A stretch of 64,000 bases of DNA from positions 458,455 to 522,454 of the forward strand of contig NZ_JAIUGX010000003.1 in NCBI RefSeq assembly GCF_020164785.1, in the 5' to 3' direction. This DNA is from Mesorhizobium sp. ES1-1. Its GTDB lineage: Bacteria > Pseudomonadota > Alphaproteobacteria > Rhizobiales > Rhizobiaceae. The position numbers and the translations under genes were made by a program. Of this stretch, positions 57,047 to 64,000 are shown piece by piece (the stretch's first letter is position 1; every line of letters starts with the position of its first letter). The notes beneath the pieces were generated by a model. It worked only from the letters and a program-made list of their open reading frames with translations, was not told the origin of the DNA and made no database searches.

Positions 57047-57955
57047 ATGGGCGAGATCGACTGGAACCTGATCAAAAGCTTTGTCACCGTGGCCGAGACG
57101 GGCAGCCTGTCGGCGGCCGCGCGCAAGCTGTCTGCAAGCCAGCCGACGCTTGGCCGCCATATCGGCGAGCTCGAACAGGCGCTGGGCGTCACTCTGTTCC
57201 GGCGCGGGCGGCGCGGCTATGAACTGACCGAGGCGGGCGCCGCCTTGTTCGAGCGCGGCAAGGCGGTCAGCGAGCAGGCAAGCGCCTTTTCCCTTTTGGC
57301 GCTGGGGTCGGTCGAGGCGATCGAAGGGACTGTGCGCATTGCCGCCAGCGAGGTGGTGGCGGCCCATGTGCTGCCCGCGATGATGGCACGGCTTGGCATC
57401 GAGGAACCGGGTATCGAGGTTGAGATCGTGGCTTCAAACCAGGTCGAGAACCTGCTGCGGCGCGATGCCGACATCGCCATCCGCATGGTCGAGCCGGCGC
57501 AGAACGAGTTGGTGGCCCGCAAGGTGTGCGACATTGCGCTGTGTGCCTGCGCGGCCAAATCCTATCTCGACAGGCGCGGCCGGCCCCTGGAAGCAGCCGA
57601 ACTCCTTGGCCACGCACTGGTCGGCTTCGATCGCAGCGACGACATCATCCGGGCCTTCGGCCAGCACGGCATTCCCGTGACCCGAAGCAATTTCCGTTTC
57701 AGGGCCGACAACCAGATCGTCCTGTGGGAAGCGGTGCGAGCAGGCAATGGGATTGGCCTCGGCCAGGAACCGCTGGCCGATCGCGATCCGCTGATCGAGA
57801 AAGTTTTGCCCGGCCTGCCGCTACCGATGCTGCCGGTCTGGCTGGCGATGCATCGCGATGTTCGCACCAGCGTGCGCATCCGCCGCGTGACCGACTTCCT
57901 CCACGAAGAACTCAAACGCTACTCGGCCGGCGCAGGAGCGAATTCGGCGCGGTGA
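57047..57955 (+). CDS. LysR family transcription regulator
   Basis: A 302-residue LysR-type regulator. The helix-turn-helix is in residues 5-64 (NLIKSFVTVAETGSLSAAARKLSASQPTLGRHIGELEQALG). The effector domain (about 90-290) contains GTVRIAASEVVAAHVLPAMMARL and DIAIRMVEP. It is divergent from the DUF680/epimerase pair, so it probably controls those genes. The last 37 bases overlap the 3' end of the convergent MFS gene. Confidence 0.92.
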   Translation: MGEIDWNLIKSFVTVAETGSLSAAARKLSASQPTLGRHIGELEQALGVTLFRRGRRGYELTEAGAALFERGKAVSEQASAFSLLALGSVEAIEGTVRIAASEVVAAHVLPAMMARLGIEEPGIEVEIVASNQVENLLRRDADIAIRMVEPAQNELVARKVCDIALCACAAKSYLDRRGRPLEAAELLGHALVGFDRSDDIIRAFGQHGIPVTRSNFRFRADNQIVLWEAVRAGNGIGLGQEPLADRDPLIEKVLPGLPLPMLPVWLAMHRDVRTSVRIRRVTDFLHEELKRYSAGAGANSAR

Positions 57956-59094
57956 GCAAGCCCGGCCATCAGCAGGACGACGATCAAGAGCCCCGACAGC
58001 GCAATGAAGATGGGACCGAAGCTCGAATGTTCGGCGACAAAGCCGATGGCTGATGGCGCCACCAATATGCCGGAATAGCCCATGGTGGTAACGACACTCA
58101 TGCCGGTGCCCGACGACATGCCCTCCTGATTGCCGCCGGCGGAAAAGAGAATCGGCACCATATTGGCGATCCCGATGCCCGAGAAGGCGAAGGCCGCGAT
58201 GGCGATCCAGGGAGAGGGCGCAAGTCCGGCGACAAGCATGCCGACCGCGGCGACGACAGCCGAACCGCGCAGTGTCATGACCGCACCGAGCCGGTTGCGC
58301 ACGCCGTCGCCGAAGAAACGCATGATCGCCATGACCCCGGAAAAGGCGGCGTAGGCAAGGCCGGCGATGGCGAGGTCGGCACCAAGTTCCTGGCGCAGAT
58401 AGAGGGCCGCCCAGTCGAGCACCGCGCCTTCGGAGATCATCGTCAGCAGCGCCATCAAGCCGACAAGGTAGACCAGCGGGTTGGCCGGCAACGTGAATTT
58501 ATGGTGCTCGGTGGCCTGCGGCCTGTCCTCGGAGATCAGATGGCCGACCGCGGCTGCGACCGCCGCGAAGGCGAGCAGTGTCACCACAATGGCATGGCCG
58601 AGATGGCCGTAGCTCTGGATGGCGAAGCCGCCAAGGGCGCCGCCGGCAAAGCCGCCGAGGCTCCAGAAACCGTGCGAGGACGACATGATCGCGCGGGAGA
58701 GGCGCCGTTCCACCACCACGGCATTGGCGTTCATGGCGACATCCATGCCGCCGATCGAGCCACCGAAGATGAACATGGCGACAGCGGCAAGCGGCACGTT
58801 GGGCGCCAGCGCCACGACCAGCAGGCCGAGGCTGCCGCACAGGCCGAACCAGCGCAGCACCGTCCGCGAGCCATGCTTCGAGATCAGGTGGCCGCACCAG
58901 GTCATGGCGGTGACGGCGCCGGCGCCGAACAGCAGGATCAGCAGGCCAAGCGTGAACTTGGATATGTCCAGCCGGGTGAGGAAGACCGGGATCTGCGGCG
59001 CCCAACTGCCGGTCAGGAAGCCGTTGGCCAGGAAAATGGCCGCCACGGCCCATCTTCCGCGAATGGCGGCCTGCATGGCGTCTGATGCTTTCAT
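57919..59094 (-). CDS. MFS transporter
   Basis: A 391-residue membrane protein with about twelve segments in two halves. It starts ATMQAAIRGRWAVAAIFLANGFLTGSW-like and carries the MFS loop features (ISKHGSRTVLRWFGL between helices 2 and 3). The family resembles YbjJ/fucose-type or DHA exporters. The exact substrate is unknown. ATG 59094 is preferred; a TTG at 59145 would add 17 charged residues. Its end overlaps the LysR gene by 37 bases on the opposite strand. Confidence 0.86.
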   Translation of the reverse strand: MKASDAMQAAIRGRWAVAAIFLANGFLTGSWAPQIPVFLTRLDISKFTLGLLILLFGAGAVTAMTWCGHLISKHGSRTVLRWFGLCGSLGLLVVALAPNVPLAAVAMFIFGGSIGGMDVAMNANAVVVERRLSRAIMSSSHGFWSLGGFAGGALGGFAIQSYGHLGHAIVVTLLAFAAVAAAVGHLISEDRPQATEHHKFTLPANPLVYLVGLMALLTMISEGAVLDWAALYLRQELGADLAIAGLAYAAFSGVMAIMRFFGDGVRNRLGAVMTLRGSAVVAAVGMLVAGLAPSPWIAIAAFAFSGIGIANMVPILFSAGGNQEGMSSGTGMSVVTTMGYSGILVAPSAIGFVAEHSSFGPIFIALSGLLIVVLLMAGLAHRAEFAPAPAE

Positions 59095-59509
59095 TGCGCG
59101 AATCCGGTCAGAAATGGCTTCGCGCGGCAAATTAGATCGATTCAATTTTCAGTCAAGCGCCTAAGGTGGCGGACATGCTTGGACCAAGGGAGGGAGTCTA
59201 GACCGCTCATGGCGGACTACCACGTTGGAGATTAGCAAAAATGACCTATCCCGTCGTCATCCACGGGCGAGGAGCGAAGCGACGCGGCGCAGACCCGAGG
59301 ATCCATTCTGTGGCGTCTATGCGATGCTGCGGTGCAGAATAAGGCATGGTTAGCGCGCCCCTCATTCTGAACGGCTGCGCCTGTCACGGCCGTACCGGCA
59401 TGGATCCTAGGGTTTCCGCGACGTCGCTTCGCGACTGCTCCACCCTAGGATGACGACGTCGCGTATGGCTCCGCCATTCGCCGACGTGATTGCCACAGGC
59501 GTTGCCTGT
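59095..59509. other. Gap between the MFS and DUF1244 genes
   Basis: A 415-base gap, half of it the inverted-repeat element described separately. It holds the MFS promoter side and the end of the DUF1244 transcript. I see no gene. Confidence 0.55.
59256..59454. repeat. Inverted-repeat element, about 200 bases
   Basis: The left arm (59256-59306, GTCATCCACGGGCGAGGAGC onward) and right arm (59400-59454) are inverted copies of roughly 50 bases with several mismatches; both end in ATCCAT / ATGGATCC. The middle 90 bases are unique. No transposase is present, and the 21-base sequence core GCGAAGCGACG recurs in both arms. It looks like a MITE-like or RIME-like element between genes. Confidence 0.65.
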
Positions 59510-59833
59510 CTATTGATCCTTAGGGCGCTTTGCCTCGAATTCAGCCTTCTTGGCGTCCGAGGCCTCGGTCTGGTTTAAAGCCTGCCACTCGGCATAGGGC
59601 ATGCCGTAGACGATCTCGCGCGACTGGTCCTTGGTCAGATCGATGCCGTCCGCGTTGGCGGCTTCGCGATACCAGTTCGATAGGCAGTTGCGGCAGAAAC
59701 CCGCAAGGTTCATCAGGTCTATGTTCTGCACGTCGGCGCGTTCGCGCAGGTGCTCGACCAGCCGGCGAAAGGCGGCGGCTTCGAAATCGCGCTGCTGCTC
59801 CGTGGTAAGATCGGTCACCGAAACCTCCGTCAT
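59510..59833 (-). CDS. DUF1244 family protein
   Basis: A 107-residue protein. The conserved segment AAAFRRLVEHLRERADVQNIDLMNLAGFCRNCLSNWYREAA contains two cysteines in CRNC and is followed by YGMPYAEWQA. DUF1244 proteins are small cytoplasmic helical proteins of unknown role found mainly in Proteobacteria. Its start overlaps the stop of the upstream amidohydrolase gene by four bases (ATGA), so the two are translationally coupled. Confidence 0.92.
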   Translation of the reverse strand: MTEVSVTDLTTEQQRDFEAAAFRRLVEHLRERADVQNIDLMNLAGFCRNCLSNWYREAANADGIDLTKDQSREIVYGMPYAEWQALNQTEASDAKKAEFEAKRPKDQ

Positions 59834-60627
59834 ACTGGCCCCGTGCGCGAGCCGAACATTCTCACCTCATGTATATCGGGACGATGGCCGATCGCTTCAA
59901 CGATAGGCGCCAGCCGCTGCGCCCAGGCAAGCGCGCCCTGCTGATCCGCTATGAGGTCCTGGCGGATTTCGATCAACGCATGCGCGAAACCGTTGATGAT
60001 GGCATGTTTGTACATGGTGTCGCCGCGCAACGCGCCGTCATAGGGCTCGTTGTCGCCGACGACGAGGCTGTCGTCGGCGGCGAGCATCTCGATCAGCGGT
60101 CGCGCGACCCGGTCGTCCAGGTCCCATAGCACGCCGACATGCCATGGCCGTTGCCTGCCCTGCATCACCGGCGTGAAGGAATGCACCGAGAAGATGAACG
60201 GTGCTTGCCCCGAGGCCTGCGCAACGGAGGCGACCATGGCGCCGATGGCGTCATGGTAGGGCCGGTAGAAGCGGTCGAGCCGCCGCTCGCGTTCCTCCGG
60301 GGCAAGGGGATAATTCCCCGGCACGACGGTGCCGTCATAGAGTTGGCGGATGAGCGTCGGGTCTTCCTCGCCGCGATTGGGATCGATCAACAGCCGAGAG
60401 AAATTGGCGAGCACCGCCGGTACGCCGAGCAGGGCGGCCAGCTCGCGCGTCACCGCCTCGACACCGATGTCGTAGGCGATGTGGCGATCAAACTCCGACG
60501 TCGGCAGACCGAGGCTGCCATACTCCTCGGGCAGTTCGCGTCGGGCATGATCGCCCAGAAGGACGATGCCTCGCTTGCGGTCGCCTTCGACGATATCGAA
60601 AGGCGCGAAAACTGTGGATCGGGTCAT
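59830..60627 (-). CDS. N-formylglutamate amidohydrolase-family protein
   Basis: A 265-residue hydrolase of the N-formylglutamate deformylase fold. Segments include GIVLLGDHARRELPEEYGSLG, HIAYDIGVEAVTRELAALL, LLIDPNRGEEDPTLI, and FIFSVHSFTPVMQG, with the metal-binding His and Asp residues of the family. It may remove formyl or amide groups in histidine or related catabolism; no hut genes are near. ATG 60627 is chosen; the longer frame upstream (to 60792) is not family-like. Operon with DUF1244. Confidence 0.88.
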   Translation of the reverse strand: MTRSTVFAPFDIVEGDRKRGIVLLGDHARRELPEEYGSLGLPTSEFDRHIAYDIGVEAVTRELAALLGVPAVLANFSRLLIDPNRGEEDPTLIRQLYDGTVVPGNYPLAPEERERRLDRFYRPYHDAIGAMVASVAQASGQAPFIFSVHSFTPVMQGRQRPWHVGVLWDLDDRVARPLIEMLAADDSLVVGDNEPYDGALRGDTMYKHAIINGFAHALIEIRQDLIADQQGALAWAQRLAPIVEAIGHRPDIHEVRMFGSRTGPV

Positions 60628-60842
60628 TGCAGGGAAATGGCCTGTTCGCTGGTTTCCGGGGAGGGTGCTATCGTCATTCCACGAAGACGACGCTTGCGCA
60701 ATGCCGTTGTTTGGCCAAGGTTTCCCGGGAAATCTGGCGAGAGTCGGCGAACCTTGTGCCGACGCCTTTCTAAATCGATTGGAATTGGACAAAACGGCGC
60801 GTTGACATGCGCCTGGACTTTTCCGAAAAGGGGCGCAGAGAG

Positions 60843-61361
60843 ATGCTGATGTGGTTTTCGAGGGGTTTTGGGATGGGTTCGGCTGGCGGGCAGCGCATGC
60901 GCGCCGCCTTTGCCACGCCGCTTCTGATCCTGACCGTGGGCTTTTCGGCGATGGTCATAGCTTCGCCGGCGCGCGCCGATTTCCGCGTCTGCAACGCGAC
61001 GCAGAACCTGGTCGGCGTCGGCATCGGCTACCGCGCCAAGGCGGGCTGGATCACCGAGGGCTGGTGGCACATCGAGGGATCAAGCTGCAAGACGCTGATC
61101 GAAGGGCCGCTGTCATCAAGGTTTTACTATCTCTATGCAGAAGACGCCGAGCGTGGCGGACGCTGGGACGGCCCGATCAACATGTGCGTGGCTGAAAAAG
61201 AGTTCAAGATCGCGGGCGTGACAGACTGCGTGGCCCGGGGCTTCCAGCGCGCCGGATTCCAGGAGTATGACACGGGTGAGCAGGCAAGCTGGATGGTCCA
61301 GCTGACCGACGAGTCCACAACGGGAGGCGCTTCGGCCGCCCCGGGAACAAACAGTCAATGA
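60843..61361 (+). CDS. DUF1036 family secreted protein
   Basis: A 172-residue protein with a signal peptide (about residues 18-40, LLILTVGFSAMVIASPARA) and a DUF1036 domain: DFRVCNATQNLVGVGIGYRAKAGWITEGWWHIEG, then CKTLIEGPLSSRFYYLYAEDAERGG. Cysteines are conserved. Function is unknown. The start may also be ATG 60807 or 60897; AAGGGG lies upstream of 60843. Its stop overlaps the pyruvate kinase ATG by four bases. Confidence 0.85.
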   Translation: MLMWFSRGFGMGSAGGQRMRAAFATPLLILTVGFSAMVIASPARADFRVCNATQNLVGVGIGYRAKAGWITEGWWHIEGSSCKTLIEGPLSSRFYYLYAEDAERGGRWDGPINMCVAEKEFKIAGVTDCVARGFQRAGFQEYDTGEQASWMVQLTDESTTGGASAAPGTNSQ

Positions 61362-62794
61362 GACGCAGCCGCAAGGTCAAGATCCTCGCCACCATCGGTC
61401 CGGCCTCCTCGTCGGAGGAGATGCTGAAGAAACTGTTCGAAGCGGGCGCCGATGTGTTCCGCATCAATATGAGCCATACCGATCATGAGCTGATGCGCAC
61501 GCTGGTCGGACGCATTCGCGCCGTCGAGGAAACGGTGGGCCGGCCGATCGGCATCCTGGCCGATCTGCAAGGGCCGAAGCTGCGCGTCGGCAAGTTTGCC
61601 AATGGCAAGGAAGCGCTGACGCAAGGGCAGACCTTCACGCTCGACGACAATCCCGAACCAGGCACATCGACCAGGGTCTATCTCCCGCATCCGGAGATTC
61701 TGAGCTCGGTCGAAGCCGGCCATCGCCTGCTGATCGATGATGGCAAGCTCGAGCTTAGGGCCGTGAGCAGCAACGGAAAGGCGATCGTCTGCACCGTCGT
61801 CGCCGGGACAACGATCTCGGACAAGAAGGGCGTCAGCCTGCCCGACACCGAGCTGCCGGTCGGCGCGCTGACCGAGAAGGATCGCAGGGACCTCGATGCG
61901 GTGCTGGCCACGGGCGTCGACTGGGTCGCGCTATCCTTCGTGCAGCGGCCGGAGGATCTGGCCGAAGCACGCAAGATCGCGCGCGGCCGCGCGCTGATCA
62001 TGGCCAAGATCGAGAAGCCGCAAGCTGTCGCCCGGCTGGCCGAGATCATCGAATTGTCCGACGCGCTGATGGTCGCCCGCGGCGATCTCGGCGTCGAAAT
62101 GCCGCTCGAGGCCGTGCCCGGCATCCAGAAGCAGATCACGCGCGCGGCGCGGCGCGCCGGCAAGCCCGTGGTGGTGGCCACGCAGATGCTGGAATCGATG
62201 ATCACCGCCCCGGTGCCGACGCGCGCCGAGGTCTCGGACGTTTCTATCGCCGTTTTCGAGGGCGCCGATGCCATCATGTTGTCGGCGGAATCGGCGGCCG
62301 GCGCCTATCCGGTCGAGGCCGTGGCGATGATGAACCGCATCGCCACCAAGGTCGAAACCGACCCGACCTATGCAGGCATCATCAACGCACAGCGTTCCGA
62401 GCCCGAGGCGACCGGCGCCGACGCCATTTCGCTGGCTGCCCGCGAAATCGCCGAGACGCTGAGATTGTCGGCGATCATCACCTACACGGCATCCGGCACA
62501 ACCGGCCTGCGCGCGGCCCGCGAGCGGCCGCAAGTGCCAATCATCGCGTTGTCGCCGATCCTCAACACGGCGCGGCGGCTGTCACTGCTGTGGGGGACGC
62601 ATTGCGTCGTCTCGCCCGATGCCAGCGACCTCGACGACATGGTCAACCGCGCCTGCCGTATCGCCTTCGATGAAGGCTTCGGCAAGCCGGGCGACCGGGT
62701 CATCATCACAGCAGGTGTCCCGCTGCGGACCCCAGGTTCGACCAACATGCTGCGCATCGCCTATGTCGGCTCGGACGTTCAGGCCAGCCGGTAG
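61358..62794 (+). CDS. pyk: Pyruvate kinase
   Basis: A 478-residue pyruvate kinase. The N-terminal barrel begins KILATIGPASSSEEMLKKLFEAGADVFRINMSH, with the catalytic region MAKIEKPQAVARLAEI and GDLGVEMPLEAVPGIQK. The C-terminal allosteric domain (TASGTTGLRAARERPQVPIIALSP) is complete. It converts PEP to pyruvate with ATP formation. The ATG at 61358 overlaps the DUF1036 stop, so translation is coupled. Confidence 0.96.
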   Translation: MRRSRKVKILATIGPASSSEEMLKKLFEAGADVFRINMSHTDHELMRTLVGRIRAVEETVGRPIGILADLQGPKLRVGKFANGKEALTQGQTFTLDDNPEPGTSTRVYLPHPEILSSVEAGHRLLIDDGKLELRAVSSNGKAIVCTVVAGTTISDKKGVSLPDTELPVGALTEKDRRDLDAVLATGVDWVALSFVQRPEDLAEARKIARGRALIMAKIEKPQAVARLAEIIELSDALMVARGDLGVEMPLEAVPGIQKQITRAARRAGKPVVVATQMLESMITAPVPTRAEVSDVSIAVFEGADAIMLSAESAAGAYPVEAVAMMNRIATKVETDPTYAGIINAQRSEPEATGADAISLAAREIAETLRLSAIITYTASGTTGLRAARERPQVPIIALSPILNTARRLSLLWGTHCVVSPDASDLDDMVNRACRIAFDEGFGKPGDRVIITAGVPLRTPGSTNMLRIAYVGSDVQASR

Positions 62795-62817
62795 GATCGG
62801 CCTCTTGATTGATCTGA

Positions 62818-63885
62818 TCAGGTCGGCGCAAGTTCGGCCTGCGGCTCCTTGATGTCGGCACATTCGCCGGCGCCGTAAGCGTCGCCGGCGATCCGCGATT
62901 CCACGGTCTTGGCCATCGCCTGCAGGTCGATATCCTTGCCCGCCAGTTTTTCGATGGCCCCGACGACGAGGTCGGCGGCGATCCAGTCCGGCTTGTGGCC
63001 GAGATTATGCACCCAGACCAGTTCCGCGCCTTCTATGTCGCGCACCAGGCCGACCGAATGGATCCGCGCATACACGACCTTGTCGCGGTCGCCGGAAATG
63101 ACCACGGCCGGTGCCTTGATCTCGCTGTAATGGGGCGCTGCGGCAAGCGCGTAGCGATAGAGCCCCTCGACGTCGGTAGCGTTGGCGCGAAAGGCCGATG
63201 GCCGCAGCACAAGCGGGATCGAGGTGGCGGCGAGATAGTTGTCCGGCACCTTGTTGGGGGAGAAGACGCAGGTTGTCGCTCCAGCCATCTGCCATGTGCC
63301 CGCCGGGTAGATCAGGGTCTCGGAAAACAGCCTGCCGAGCAGGGGGATGGTTGTCAGGTCATAGTACCAGGACGTGGCGCCGCCCGGCCATGGATGGGTC
63401 GCCGGCGACAGGAAAACGAGGCCAAGGGTCTTGTCGGCGTGCTCGCGTCCAAAGGCCGTGGTTACCGCGCCGCCAAAGGAATGAGCGACGATAATGGCCT
63501 TCTTCATGCCGAGATGGTCCATCAGGGCGGCGATGGTGTTGGCTTGTGCCGACGGTTCCTCGTTGTTGCCCGCTCCGCGCCCCGACCAGCCGAACCCTGG
63601 CCGGTCGAAGAACAGCATTTCGGCGCGGCCCTCGAGCGAGGGCCGAAGCGGCAACATCTGGTCCTTCAGGTTGGCGCTGGCGCCGTGGATGAAGACGATT
63701 GGCGGCAGGTCCGCACCGCTGGGTGCCGGAACGTGGACGTAATGTATGCGGGCGCCGGCGATGTCGGCGAATTCGCCGACCGCCGGGTTGCGCCGCTCGA
63801 TCAGCCAGGAACCGACGCGGGTGACGCCGACAAGGCCAAGGACAAGGGCGAGGAGAAAAGCGAGAGCGGCATAGATCAGGTTCAT
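62818..63885 (-). CDS. Alpha/beta hydrolase, membrane anchored
   Basis: A 355-residue protein. An N-terminal segment (residues 2-25) anchors it or acts as a signal. The fold has the oxyanion HGAS (67-70), the nucleophile Ser136 in AHSFGGA, an Asp in SGDRDKVV and the His in NLGHKPDW, completing the triad. Substrates are unknown. It is convergent with pyk, and its start lies just downstream (on the minus strand) of a 7-base tandem repeat tract. Confidence 0.9.
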
Positions 63886-63922
63886 GCGAGGATATACGGC
63901 AGAGGGGAGGGATAAGTTTGGG

Positions 63923-64000
<78 letters not shown>

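Overview
This window looks like ordinary chromosome from a Mesorhizobium-like member of the Rhizobiales (Alphaproteobacteria). The base composition is GC-rich. Gene order (ruvAB, tol-pal-cpoB-tilS-ftsH-glmM; serC-serA; carD-fdxA-S4-helicase; unlinked phaAB and phaR), a short DUF680-type secreted protein and the intergenic palindromic repeats all fit that group. I found no rRNA, tRNA, CRISPR array, insertion sequence or prophage. No wholly new system is obvious. The interest lies mainly in regulatory sequences, small repeats and a few unusual proteins.

Region 1 (1-16,956) is DNA repair and cell envelope. The end of ruvA and all of ruvB are followed by a Tat-type metallophosphoesterase and a secreted GH5 glycosidase, then the Tol-Pal system (ybgC, tolQ, tolR, tolA, tolB, pal, cpoB), tilS, ftsH, a secreted protein with four cysteine-paired repeats, and glmM. 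Region 2 (16,957-24,451) has two outer-membrane beta-barrel genes, serC-serA behind a structured leader, an EamA transporter and purA. CtrA-like sites (TTAA-N7-TTAAC or one mismatch) precede tolQ, pal and both barrel genes, suggesting a cell-cycle-linked envelope regulon.

Region 3 (24,452-33,500) has a TolA/TonB-shaped hypothetical protein, a ccdAB toxin-antitoxin pair with a likely operator, an ABC-F ATPase and thiN. Divergent from thiN is a TPP riboswitch that leads the thiamine uptake operon thiB-thiP-thiQ. Together these form a thiamine import and phosphorylation locus. Region 4 (33,500-43,950) has an M48 lipoprotein-like protease, an RpoH-type sigma factor, a polar amino-acid ABC transporter, and the carD, fdxA, S4-protein and SUV3-like helicase block. 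The helicase tail contains palindromic repeats that have been turned into coding sequence.

Region 5 (43,950-50,721) is carbon storage: phaB and phaA, divergent phaR with a TGC-rich palindromic operator, two divergent citrate-synthase-like genes (one fused to a DNA-binding domain, the other with a D-to-E change at a catalytic position), and a 3-hydroxybutyrate dehydrogenase. Region 6 (50,722-64,000) has an RND efflux adaptor and pump, a DUF3309 peptide, a LysR regulator divergent from a DUF680 peptide and an NAD(P)-binding protein, an MFS transporter, an N-formylglutamate amidohydrolase/DUF1244 pair, a DUF1036 protein with pyruvate kinase, and an alpha/beta hydrolase. A 7-base tandem repeat (11 copies) runs off the right edge.
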